NCBI GenBank assembly: GCA_963799045.1
Contig: CAWCVN010000004.1
Location: forward strand, 62,001-126,000
Length of the DNA: 64,000 nucleotides
Direction: 5' to 3'
Source: DASRSS01 sp963799045
Lineage (GTDB): Bacteria; Actinomycetota; Actinomycetes; Mycobacteriales; Jatrophihabitantaceae
Position numbers and translations under genes: made by a program. Shown in pieces: positions 35,535-43,896 of this stretch. Numbering within the stretch: position 1 is the first letter of the stretch; each line of letters opens with the position of its first letter. The notes beneath the pieces were generated by a model. That model saw only the letters and a list, made by a program, of their open reading frames with translations, ran no database searches and was not told the origin of the DNA.

Positions 35535-36583
35535 GAGCTTCGCCGAACCGGCGGCGCGCCTCGGTAGGACGCGAGGCCGGCGTCTGCGGGGACCGTCTCG
35601 CGCTGGCCCACCCGGTTGCGCAGCACGCCCAACTGTGGCGAGGAGAACTCGACGACGTCGCCCGGCTGGATCCACCGGTCGAGTTCGAGGCCGCACCCAC
35701 CGCCGACCGTGCCCACCGCGAGGAACTCCCCCGGGTAGACGGTCTCGTGCAGCGAAGCCCACGCGAGGACCTGCGCGAACGAGTAGCGCCGGTGTTCGGT
35801 CGTGCCGGCTGACCAGATCTCGCCGTTGACGGAGGCGGTGACCTCGATGGCGAACTCGTCCAGCTCGTCCAGCGTCACGGCGTACGGGCCCATCGGAGTG
35901 CAGAAGTCCTTGCCCTTGGACGGGCCGATGCGCAGGCTCATCTCGTAGAGCTGGATGTCTCGTGCGCTGACGTCGTTGAAGAATGTCACCGCTCCGATCG
36001 CCGACTGCGCGTCCTCGACGCTGAGGTTGCGGGCTTCGCGGGACACATAGAAACCGACCTCGAGCTCGTAATCGAGCTGCTCGGTGTATGACGGCCACAG
36101 GATCGGATCACCCGGGCCCACCACGGAATCCGGGTTGCACTTGTAGCAAATCGGCATGTGCTCGAATGCCTCGGGCACAGCAACACCGGCTCCGGTCGCG
36201 TGGTCCTCGTAGGTGAGGTAGTCGCGGATGCGGCGCGGTCTCGGCACGGGGGCCAACAAGCGCACGTGTTCCACCGAGTGTGCGGCCGATTCGCCGTCCG
36301 CGCCGAACACCGGGCCTCGCGCGGCCAGGGTCTGGTACTCCGCGACGGCCGCACTCACCTGGGCGGCACCGTGCGCGCCGGCAGTGAAGTAGCCGACGAC
36401 GTCGCCCGGGATCTCGGTCGCAGCCCGGATCCCGGCGGTCGCCCGGTCCGCGCCGCCTGCGATCAGGTGCGCCGCACGAGCCGCCCGCGGGTCGAGGACC
36501 ATTTCGCCCGCATCGGTCTCGAGCACCACGCCGAAACGTGCCCGGGCGCCCGACTCGGTCGCGGTGAAGGTTGCCAGCTTCAT
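35531..36583 (-). CDS. Fumarylacetoacetate hydrolase family protein
   Basis: 350 residues with an N-terminal about 100-residue cap (KLATFTATESGARARFGVVL) and the FAH core: RPRRIRDYLTYEDHATGAG, QLDYELEVGFYVSREARNLS, TFFNDVSARDIQLYE, GPSKGKDFCTPMGPYAV, and GTVGGGCGLELDRWIQPGDV. The acidic metal ligands are visible in YELEVG and FNDVSARD. The family cleaves or isomerises beta-diketo or hydroxymuconate-type acids, for example in aromatic meta-cleavage. ATG 36583 overlaps the permease stop. Confidence 0.92.
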   Translation of the reverse strand: MKLATFTATESGARARFGVVLETDAGEMVLDPRAARAAHLIAGGADRATAGIRAATEIPGDVVGYFTAGAHGAAQVSAAVAEYQTLAARGPVFGADGESAAHSVEHVRLLAPVPRPRRIRDYLTYEDHATGAGVAVPEAFEHMPICYKCNPDSVVGPGDPILWPSYTEQLDYELEVGFYVSREARNLSVEDAQSAIGAVTFFNDVSARDIQLYEMSLRIGPSKGKDFCTPMGPYAVTLDELDEFAIEVTASVNGEIWSAGTTEHRRYSFAQVLAWASLHETVYPGEFLAVGTVGGGCGLELDRWIQPGDVVEFSSPQLGVLRNRVGQRETVPADAGLASYRGAPPVRRSS

Positions 36584-37665
36584 GTCTGCTCCGTTCGCGC
36601 GCTGGCGCCGCGACGACGGCGGAGCCAGGCCAGTGGGTCGACCGCACCGGTGCGCTGACCGAGGGTCGCGAGTGAGACGGCCAGGATCAGTGCGGCCCCG
36701 TTGAAGGCGTCGGTGATCCAGGCCTGACCGCCGCCGAGTTGCAGTCCTTTGACACCGGTGGCGAGCAGGAAGATCGCCAGGATCGTGCCGCCGATGTTGA
36801 ACCGCCCCGGCTTGATCTGGGTCGTGCCGAGATACGCCGCGGCGAAGACCGCGAGCAGGTAGCCCGACCCGATGTCCGGCGTCGCGGCGCCGACCTGTGC
36901 GGTGACGAGGATGCCCGCCAGCGACGACAGGCCGCCCGCAACCATGAACGCGAGCAGCGTCATCCGGCCGGTGTTGACGCCGGCCAGTCGGGCGGCCTCG
37001 GCCCCCGCGCCGGTGGCCTGCAGCCGACGACCCACCGGGGTGTGTTCGAGGACGTACCACCCGACCAGCGCCGTCACGAGCAGGTAGAGCGCGAGCACGG
37101 GGACGCCGAAGGGTTTGGGTGAGGCGAGCTTGGTGAACGAGGACGGCAGTCCGGTCAGGTACTGGCCGCCGTTTGTGAGCTTGGAATTGAGTGCGGACAG
37201 GATCGAGCTCATCCCCAGCGTGACGACGATGCTGTTCACGCCGATGCGGACCACGAAGAACGCGTTGACCGCACCGACCAGCAGGCCGCAGGCGAGGGTG
37301 ACCACGATCGCCACCGCAGGGTTGACGTGATGATTGAGCATCAGATCGGCGCAGATGACGCCGCTCAGGCCCAGGTTGTTGGCGAAGGAGAGGTCGAAGG
37401 CCCCGGCGCTGAGCGCGAACACGAGGCCGATCGTCACGATGCCGGTGACCGCTTGGTCGCCGATGATGCTCTGGACCGTCGTCGTCGTCAGGAACGTCTT
37501 CGGCACCCAGATGCCGTAGGCGATCACGAAGGCAACGAGGACGTAGACGCCGCTGAACCGGCTCAACTGCGCCGCGGGTCCCCTGCGTGCGGACGCCCGC
37601 ACCGGCTCGGCGATGGTCGGGTCGTGCCGTTCGGTGACCACGGCAGGATCCATGACCTCGCTCAT
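36580..37665 (-). CDS. ABC transporter permease, ribose/xylose (RbsC) family
   Basis: 361 residues, about ten hydrophobic helices. TVQSIIGDQAVTGIVTIGLV, SAGAFDLSFANNLGLSG, GVNSIVVTLGMSSILSA and the EAA-like loop ATGAGAEAARLAGVNTGRM identify the BPD_transp_2 family. Carries the substrate through the membrane. ATG 37665 overlaps the ATPase stop by 4 bases; the frame is open to 37776 but that part is not conserved. Confidence 0.93.
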   Translation of the reverse strand: MSEVMDPAVVTERHDPTIAEPVRASARRGPAAQLSRFSGVYVLVAFVIAYGIWVPKTFLTTTTVQSIIGDQAVTGIVTIGLVFALSAGAFDLSFANNLGLSGVICADLMLNHHVNPAVAIVVTLACGLLVGAVNAFFVVRIGVNSIVVTLGMSSILSALNSKLTNGGQYLTGLPSSFTKLASPKPFGVPVLALYLLVTALVGWYVLEHTPVGRRLQATGAGAEAARLAGVNTGRMTLLAFMVAGGLSSLAGILVTAQVGAATPDIGSGYLLAVFAAAYLGTTQIKPGRFNIGGTILAIFLLATGVKGLQLGGGQAWITDAFNGAALILAVSLATLGQRTGAVDPLAWLRRRRGASARTEQT

Positions 37666-39167
37666 GCGACCACGTCCTCTCTGAGCGTCTCGGCCACGAC
37701 GGCATCCGCGCTGAGCGCGGCGCCGGTGAGTTCTGCGACCAGTCGCCCCGCCCGAAGTACGAGCACCCGATCGCATACCTCAGCGAGTTCGTCAGCGTCG
37801 CTGGAGGTCATGAGCACGGCAGCGCCGTCGCGGGCGACGGCTCCGAGCGCGTCGTAGATCGCTCGCTTGCCCCCGACGTCGACCCCCTGGGTCGGCTCGT
37901 CGAGCAGGAAGATCCGGGATCCGGCTCGTAGCCATCTGGCTAGTACGGCCTTCTGCTGGTTTCCGCCGCTGAGGGTGGCGAACGGGCGTTCAGGGTCAGC
38001 GGGCTGCACCTGCAGCCTGTGTAGCCACGGCAGGACGTCAGCGGCTTCGCGCCGATTGCCAAGCCAGCGCAGGCTGTGTTCACCGAGTGCGGGCAGCGTG
38101 ATGTTCTCGCGCACACTGTGTGCCGGAATCGCGCTGAGGTTGCGGCGGTCGGCCGGCAGGTAGGCGAGGCCGGCGGCGATCGACGCGGCCGGCGACGGTC
38201 GATGCTCGCGCCCGTCGATCCGCACCCGGCCCTCGGCGCAGTCGCTACCGAACAACAGTGGGTTGAACTCGTCACGGCCCGATCCGGTGATCCCGGCTAC
38301 TCCGAGGATCTCTCCGCCGTGCAAGCGGAAGCTGACGCCGGCCAGCCCGGGGCCACGCAGGTCGGCGACGTCGAGCACCACATCGGCTCGCGGCGCGGGG
38401 GTCGGTGGATACAGCTGATCGAGCGGTCGTCCGGCGATCTGCGTGATGACCTCGTCCGGCGTCGTCTGCTCGACCGGCATCGAGGCGACGGCCACCCCAT
38501 CGCGCAGCACTGTGACCGTCTGCGCGATCTCGAACACCTCACCGAGCCGGTGCGTGACGTACAGGACGGCGGTACCCCGGGCGCAGATCGACCGAATGGC
38601 CGAGAACAGCAAGAGCACCTCCCGCTCCGGCAGCGTGGCCGTCGGCTCGTCGAGGACCAACAGGCCCTCGCCCGGTACGCCGCCGCGGAGCGCACGGGCG
38701 ATGGCGATGATCGTGCGTTGCGCGGGCGAGCAGTCCCGCACGGCCGCACGGACGTCGATGTCCAGGCCGTAGGGATCGAGAACGCGTTGCGCCGCGGCTG
38801 CCTCGCGACGGTTGGACAGCCAGCGGCGCCCTTCGAAGCTGCCGCCGAGCGCAAGGTTGTCGATGACGTCGAGATCACCGACCAGGCCGAGGTCCTGATG
38901 CACGAACCGCACGCCCGCGGCGTGCGCAGCAACCGCGGAGCCGAGTTCGAACGGCCGGCCGTTGAGCCAGGCGGCTGCACCGGGGTCGGGTTGGTGATAG
39001 CCGGCGAGCGCCTTGATCAATGTCGATTTGCCGGACCCGTTCTGGCCGAGGAGGGCGTGCACCTGACCCGCAGCCACGTCCAGATCCACCCGGCGCAGGG
39101 CAACCTGCGCCGGGTAGGTCTTGGACAGGCCGCGGATCGACAAGCCCGCCTGCAGCGGGACGGTCAT
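37662..39167 (-). CDS. ABC transporter ATP-binding protein, double-domain RbsA type
   Basis: 501 residues with two nucleotide-binding domains. Domain 1: Walker A GQNGSGKSTLI, signature-like CSPAQRTIIAIARAL, Walker B LLVLDEPTATLPE. Domain 2 has a degenerate P-loop (GVAGITGSGRDEF) as is usual for RbsA proteins, signature LSGGNQQKAVLARWL and Walker B IFLLDEPTQGVD. Energises the importer formed with the neighbouring permease and binding lipoprotein. ATG 39167 overlaps the binding-protein stop. Confidence 0.94.
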   Translation of the reverse strand: MTVPLQAGLSIRGLSKTYPAQVALRRVDLDVAAGQVHALLGQNGSGKSTLIKALAGYHQPDPGAAAWLNGRPFELGSAVAAHAAGVRFVHQDLGLVGDLDVIDNLALGGSFEGRRWLSNRREAAAAQRVLDPYGLDIDVRAAVRDCSPAQRTIIAIARALRGGVPGEGLLVLDEPTATLPEREVLLLFSAIRSICARGTAVLYVTHRLGEVFEIAQTVTVLRDGVAVASMPVEQTTPDEVITQIAGRPLDQLYPPTPAPRADVVLDVADLRGPGLAGVSFRLHGGEILGVAGITGSGRDEFNPLLFGSDCAEGRVRIDGREHRPSPAASIAAGLAYLPADRRNLSAIPAHSVRENITLPALGEHSLRWLGNRREAADVLPWLHRLQVQPADPERPFATLSGGNQQKAVLARWLRAGSRIFLLDEPTQGVDVGGKRAIYDALGAVARDGAAVLMTSSDADELAEVCDRVLVLRAGRLVAELTGAALSADAVVAETLREDVVA

Positions 39168-40339
39168 GACGCGAGCTGCCATGCCTTCGTGAAGAACGAC
39201 TGGTAGTTCGGCACCGAGTAGGGCACGCTCAGGTCGCTCGGCAGGTTGTCCTTCGTGATGACGTGGATGGTTCCGATCGGCGCGCTGCAGCAGGTCACCG
39301 ACGAACCCTCCATGTGCCGGATGAGGACGTCGATCATTCGCCAGCCGACCTCGTAGGTCTCCTCGGTGACGCCCATCGTTTCGGTGCCGGCTTGGATGTC
39401 CTTGAAGTTGATGGTGTCGGCGAGCCGGGTGACGATCTTGACCTTGCCGGCGAGGCCGGCCGCGGCGAGCGCCTGCGGGATGCCGGCAGTCGCGTCGCCG
39501 AGACCGACGACGAGGTAGTTCACCGACGGGTTGCGCTGCAGGTAGCTGACGACCTGCTTGGGATCGGCCGTGCCGATCCCGGTGCTGAAGTTGGTCGACT
39601 GCACGTCGACGCTGCAGGTCGTCGGGCACAGACTGTGCAGCTGGCTGACGAACGCGTCCTTGGCAGCCTTGTGCTGCGTGAGTGAGGGATCCCAGAAATA
39701 CCCGACGTGTGCGTTCGCTCCCGAATCGGCGACGATCCAGTCCGCCATCACGGTGCCGGATTGTGCGATCTCCGGGGTGGAGGAGAAGTTCGCGATCATC
39801 CCGCCGCCGATCGGGCTCGCCGACGCAACGGCGACGAACGGGATGCCCTTGCTCTTGAGCGCGTCGAGCTGTGTCTGGAAGGCGGAGTTCGGCAGGATCC
39901 CGATCGCGAGCACACCGTCGTTCGGGGATTGCACCACCGCGTCCATTGCCGAGGTGAACGAGGCAGGGCTGACTCCGCCGTTGAAGACCTTGACGGTCCA
40001 GCCGACCGCCTTGGCGGCGGCCTGTGCGGCCTTCTGGATCTCGAGGCAGGACGCGAACGGGCACGTCACGAAGTCGATCGTCTTACCGGTCGGCGGCTTG
40101 CTGCTCAGCGGCGGCAGCGTGATCGTCGGGTCCGCGACCTCGTACGGCGCGAGATCTTTCATCGCCTGTGCCACGGCGGTGTTGGCCGACGTGGTGCTCG
40201 TGGTGCCCGCTGGCGTCGAGGCGCCCGAGGACCCTGCGGTGCTCGCACCGCCGCTGGAACTGCACGCGGTCAGTGCGAGCGCGGCCACAACGACGGCCGT
40301 TGCGCCGAGGACACCGGCTCTGTGACGCGGTCTGGACAT
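39164..40339 (-). CDS. Substrate-binding lipoprotein of the ABC importer
   Basis: 391 residues. Signal peptide with lipobox LALTACSSS (lipidated Cys about residue 26), then a Ser/Gly/Thr-rich spacer and a two-lobe type 1 periplasmic binding fold: IDFVTCPFASCLEIQKAAQA, NDGVLAIGILPNS, GIPFVAVASASPIGGG, YLVVGLGDATAGIPQALAAA. Resembles sugar-type (Peripla_BP_4) receptors, but such receptors also bind aromatic acids and other metabolites, so the substrate is not fixed. Cys pairs suggest disulfides. First gene of the overlapping block, 78 bases after the MBL gene. Confidence 0.9.
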   Translation of the reverse strand: MSRPRHRAGVLGATAVVVAALALTACSSSGGASTAGSSGASTPAGTTSTTSANTAVAQAMKDLAPYEVADPTITLPPLSSKPPTGKTIDFVTCPFASCLEIQKAAQAAAKAVGWTVKVFNGGVSPASFTSAMDAVVQSPNDGVLAIGILPNSAFQTQLDALKSKGIPFVAVASASPIGGGMIANFSSTPEIAQSGTVMADWIVADSGANAHVGYFWDPSLTQHKAAKDAFVSQLHSLCPTTCSVDVQSTNFSTGIGTADPKQVVSYLQRNPSVNYLVVGLGDATAGIPQALAAAGLAGKVKIVTRLADTINFKDIQAGTETMGVTEETYEVGWRMIDVLIRHMEGSSVTCCSAPIGTIHVITKDNLPSDLSVPYSVPNYQSFFTKAWQLAS

Positions 40340-40417
40340 GGGATACCTGCTTTCGCGAAGGGTTCGGTGGAGGCTGCGTGCGGAACGCGGCCGAGAGGGC
40401 CGAGGTCATGCGACCGT

Positions 40418-41368
40418 TCAGCAGGGGGCGGGGGGGTAGCCCTCGAGCGCGGCGATGTTGGCGAAGACGACGTCGCGGCCGACCCGCTCCATCTCCGGAT
40501 CGAGCTCGTAGTAGACGTTGAGCACGTTCTGCACGATGCGGCCGTGTTCGTTCCATCCGGCGAACTCGTCGAGGGGAATCTGGCGCGCCGCCTCGAGCGG
40601 AGGGACGCCGGCCTTGTACTGCTCGGTCGCCTGTTCCTTGACGTATTCGAGGTAGTGCTTCACCTGCCGCACTCCGGTGTGATCGGTGACCGGCCCGTGG
40701 CCCGGAACGATGATCTCCGCGCCCAGATCGAGCATCCGCTGGCAGCCGTCGATCCAGTTCTGCACCGGCCCCTCCCACACGATCGGGGTGCCTCCGATGA
40801 ACAGCAGGTCGCCGGTGTACAGCACGCCTGCCGAGGGGACGTAGGCCATCGCATCGCCGAGGGTGTGTGCCGGGCCGATCTGGATGAGCTGCACCTCCGT
40901 GCCGCCGACGTCGAGCGTCAGGCTGCCTTCGAAGGTGCGCGTCGGCAGGGTCAGCTCGAGATCCGACCAGTCGAACGGCCCGAAGATCTCGCGGGCGAAG
41001 TCGCCGGTCGGCCCTTCGAGTTCACGCAGGCTCGTCATGATGTGCGAGCCGGAGTGCGGCATCTCCTCCGCGGTGGCCGCCGTCGTGACGATCTCTGCGC
41101 CTGCGAGCAACTGGTTGCCGAACCAGTGGTCGCCGTTCGCGTGGGTGTTGAACACCGTCCGGATCGGCTTGCCGGCGGTCACGTCGGCCATCGCCTCGAG
41201 CATGTAGCGCGTCATCGGCACGTCGAACAGGGTGTCGACCAGCAGCGAGGAGTCCCTCCCCGTCACCAGCCCTGCGTTGCTCCACCCCCAGCTGCCATCC
41301 GGCTCGGTCCAGGCATACGTGCCGTGGCCTAGGTCGTGCAGTCCGCGGGTGTAGGGCAGATCGATCAC
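40418..41368 (-). CDS. Metallo-beta-lactamase-fold hydrolase
   Basis: 316 residues. NTHANGDHWFGN (His76, Asp80, His81) is the metal site; the second His of the classical HxHxDH is Asn78, as in a known NTHANGDH branch. QIGPAHTLGDAMAYVP and LYTGDLLF supply further ligands, and IIVPGHGPVTD the last His. GLVTGRDSSLLVDTLFD is the usual start strand. Probably hydrolyses an ester, thioester or lactone of the pathway. First gene of the operon, divergent from the Lrp-GAF regulator with 132 bp between starts. Confidence 0.9.
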   Translation of the reverse strand: MIDLPYTRGLHDLGHGTYAWTEPDGSWGWSNAGLVTGRDSSLLVDTLFDVPMTRYMLEAMADVTAGKPIRTVFNTHANGDHWFGNQLLAGAEIVTTAATAEEMPHSGSHIMTSLRELEGPTGDFAREIFGPFDWSDLELTLPTRTFEGSLTLDVGGTEVQLIQIGPAHTLGDAMAYVPSAGVLYTGDLLFIGGTPIVWEGPVQNWIDGCQRMLDLGAEIIVPGHGPVTDHTGVRQVKHYLEYVKEQATEQYKAGVPPLEAARQIPLDEFAGWNEHGRIVQNVLNVYYELDPEMERVGRDVVFANIAALEGYPPAPC

Positions 41369-41430
41369 GGGCTCACCTCTCGAAGACAGAACGTGCCGGT
41401 CGAAGTTCGTCGAGCCGATGCACTTGTGGT

Positions 41431-41478
41431 CCGATATTCGGCGCGGTAGTGTCGAATACGGGGACCGTATGGCGGTCC
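41431..41478. promoter_or_regulatory. Cluster of inverted repeats between MBL operon and regulator
   Basis: Three short palindromes lie side by side: CCGATATTCGG (41431-41441), ATACGGGGACCGTAT (41456-41470) and GGACCGTATGGCGGTCC (41462-41478). The last two overlap. They occupy the divergent promoter region, as expected for binding sites of the adjacent Lrp-type regulator. Confidence 0.55.
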
Positions 41479-41500
41479 GAAGTCGAAGTCAAGGATTAAG

Positions 41501-42496
41501 ATGGCCGAATTGCAGCCGCTCGACCGCCGAATTCTGGACATACTGCGGGAGGATGGACGAATTTCGAACGTGGAACTCGCACGCTCGGTGGGGGTTTCGG
41601 AGAAGACGGTCCGACAGCGCATCGCCCGCCTCGTCGAGCACGCGGGGCTTCGGTTCCGCGCCGACATCGAGGACTCAGGCAGCGCAACCCAGGTCGTGTT
41701 CCTGATCAACACCAGCCCCGGACAGCGGCTCGTGGTGGCTGATCGCATGGCGCAGCAGCGCCCGGTCGACTCGGTACGCCTCACCACCGGCGGCTACGAC
41801 ATCGTCATCGAGGCCTCGTTCGAGAGCGACGCGGAGGCGCTCGAGTTCTTCGTCCGCGACGTCGAGGCCGGTGACGGGGTCGAGCGCGCACTGTCGATCC
41901 ACGTCATCAAGTCCGTCCGCGCCAGCACCGGGCCGCAGACGGAAGGCACGTTCGAACGCTTCGAAGCGGCCGCCGCCCGCCTGGACGCCCCGGAGGCGCT
42001 GCTCGATCTCGCCTGCGAGGCCGCCAGCGCCGAGATGGGCACCAACCGGGTCTTCGCGGGCATGATGCGATCGCAGCTCGATCCCGATCGGGGCGATCCG
42101 TTGTTCAACCCCTGCGTGCGCTGGCGCGGTCTGTCGTCGCGCTACATCGATGCGATCTTCCAGAGCGACCGCTCGCCGATCCAGGCGTCCCGCGGACAGC
42201 ACCTGTTCGTGTCCGACGCGCGCACCGATCCCCTGTTCGCGCCGATCCTGGATCTCGTCCTCGCCGAAGGCTTCCAGTCCTTCCTGTCGCTGCCGATCCA
42301 CCACAACGACGAATACCTGGGTCACCTGAATCTCTACTACAACACCGTCGTCCCGTTCGACATCGAACGCGTCGCGCAGGGTCAGGAGCTCGCCGATGCC
42401 GTGGGCAAGCATCTGCGTCGCATCCTCGAGAGCGCGAAGCCGGACGGTCGGCACAAGCGTTCCCGACAGACGGCCGATGCCACGCCGAACGCGTGA
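41501..42496 (+). CDS. Lrp/AsnC-type regulator fused to a GAF-like domain
   Basis: 331 residues. Residues 5-60 are an AsnC helix-turn-helix (LDRRILDILREDGRISNVEL, GVSEKTVRQRIARLVE); about 60-145 resemble the RAM/Lrp effector domain (TTGGYDIVIEASFESDAEAL). From about 160 a GAF-like sensor follows (GQHLFVSDARTDPLFAPILD, FQSFLSLPIHHNDEYLGHLN, FDIERVAQGQELADAVGKHL). Lrp proteins normally stop at about 150-170 residues, so this is a fusion. AAGGA precedes ATG 41501. Divergent position makes it the probable ligand-dependent regulator of the catabolic operon. Confidence 0.85.
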   Translation: MAELQPLDRRILDILREDGRISNVELARSVGVSEKTVRQRIARLVEHAGLRFRADIEDSGSATQVVFLINTSPGQRLVVADRMAQQRPVDSVRLTTGGYDIVIEASFESDAEALEFFVRDVEAGDGVERALSIHVIKSVRASTGPQTEGTFERFEAAAARLDAPEALLDLACEAASAEMGTNRVFAGMMRSQLDPDRGDPLFNPCVRWRGLSSRYIDAIFQSDRSPIQASRGQHLFVSDARTDPLFAPILDLVLAEGFQSFLSLPIHHNDEYLGHLNLYYNTVVPFDIERVAQGQELADAVGKHLRRILESAKPDGRHKRSRQTADATPNA

Positions 42497-42661
42497 GGCC
42501 GGCGCGGGCTTCCGCAGCAAAGCGTTCGACCATCAGGCACGTGATCCGCTACAACCGGCGGAACCGAGAGAACCGTCGCAGCGCGCTGTCTCCTGGTTGG
42601 CGCGGACAGTGTCCGACAACGCCGACCGCGCGGCATCGCCGCTGTCTGTGGGCAGGCAGGT

Positions 42662-43753
42662 TCACAGAGCCGCGCGCGAGATGACCATGAGCACCAGCAG
42701 GACGGCGGAACACGTAATCCAGATGTCCGCGGCGAGGCGCAGCCGCTTCGAGCGACGAGCAGGCAGACCGATCGCAGCCATCACCGCGAGGATCGGAATG
42801 CTCCACCCGGCAATCAGGTGGGCGCCCGCTTCCAGTCCGACAATCAGCGATGCGCACCCTGCCACCAGGCATCCGGTGGCCGTCCAATAGATCGACAGCA
42901 GCGATGGCGGTGCGGTCGGCGCTTTCCGTGCCTCGTAGTCCTCGCGAGAACGCAACTGCCGCAGCGCCTTGGCTTCCACGTCCAACCGAACGTCCGTCGT
43001 GACAGCCGGGTCGGCCGACGCAACCTCACTTAGCCATGCGCGGGCGGCCGCTTGTCCGTGGATTACCGTCACGCCGTCGAGCCTCATCGGCTGATCGGGA
43101 CGCTGCTGTCGTTCCCTCAGCGGGCCCCAGAGGAACAGCACGGGCTGTACCGGAACCTTGCTGCGCCCGACCCAGTTCTGCACGACGCCGCGACGCGACT
43201 GCAGCTTCTGGACATGACCGACGAGGCGCTCGTCCGGACGATCGAGCCGCCAGTCCGTCGACCACTTCGTCTCGACGACGTAGACGCCGGTCGGGCCGAT
43301 GAGCAGGTGGTCGATGTCGCCTCGGTTGTCGAGCAGGAAGTGGTTGATCAGCGTCCACCCGTGGCGCGTCAACCGCCGCAGCTCGCCGGCCGTCCACTGC
43401 TCGGCGGTCGCACCCATGGCACGGTGCGCACTGCCGGTCACCTGCAGAACGAGGACAGCCAGCGCCGCCAAGGTGCCGGCCGCGCCTGCACCGACGACGA
43501 ACCCACGCCAGTACGCCACCGGCACCAAGAAGGAGATTCCCACCGTGCCCGCGACGGCCACCGACAGCAGGCCGGCCAGCTGTGCCCAGGCGCGGCGAAC
43601 GAAGTTCCACTGCTCGTGGCGTAGCTGACCGCGCGTCCACGACCCGGCGCGAGCGTCACCCGCCAGCCGCCGCGCGGCCAGCGGTCGCGCTCCCAAATCC
43701 GGCAGCATCACGTCTACCGAATCGGCCAGGCCACCCAATCCTTGATCAACCAC
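42662..43753 (-). CDS. NERD-domain membrane protein
   Basis: About 363 residues. Two hydrophobic helices (LLSVAVAGTVGISFLVPV; GFVVGAGAAGTLAALAVLV) precede a NERD nuclease-related domain (GELRRLTRHGWTLINHFLLD, GDIDHLLIGPTGVYVVETK: the Asp and E-x-K are the putative catalytic residues). At the C-terminus are two to three more helices (CLVAGCASLIVGLEAG; IWITCSAVLLVLMVI). Predicted DNA- or RNA-acting enzyme at the membrane; the role is unknown. GTG 43753 chosen provisionally; ATG 43708 is an alternative. Confidence 0.78.
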   Translation of the reverse strand: MVDQGLGGLADSVDVMLPDLGARPLAARRLAGDARAGSWTRGQLRHEQWNFVRRAWAQLAGLLSVAVAGTVGISFLVPVAYWRGFVVGAGAAGTLAALAVLVLQVTGSAHRAMGATAEQWTAGELRRLTRHGWTLINHFLLDNRGDIDHLLIGPTGVYVVETKWSTDWRLDRPDERLVGHVQKLQSRRGVVQNWVGRSKVPVQPVLFLWGPLRERQQRPDQPMRLDGVTVIHGQAAARAWLSEVASADPAVTTDVRLDVEAKALRQLRSREDYEARKAPTAPPSLLSIYWTATGCLVAGCASLIVGLEAGAHLIAGWSIPILAVMAAIGLPARRSKRLRLAADIWITCSAVLLVLMVISRAAL

Positions 43754-43896
43754 ACCGCCCGCCGTCTCGTCCAGCGGGAGGGTGCAGTCGTCGTTCCGGC
43801 TTGCCTGGAGTGTGCAAAGTAGGCCTGGACGAGCCCCCGAGAGCCGTCCAGACCTACCTTGCAGCATTCGTGTTCTGGCCGTTGAGCCCGGCCTGA

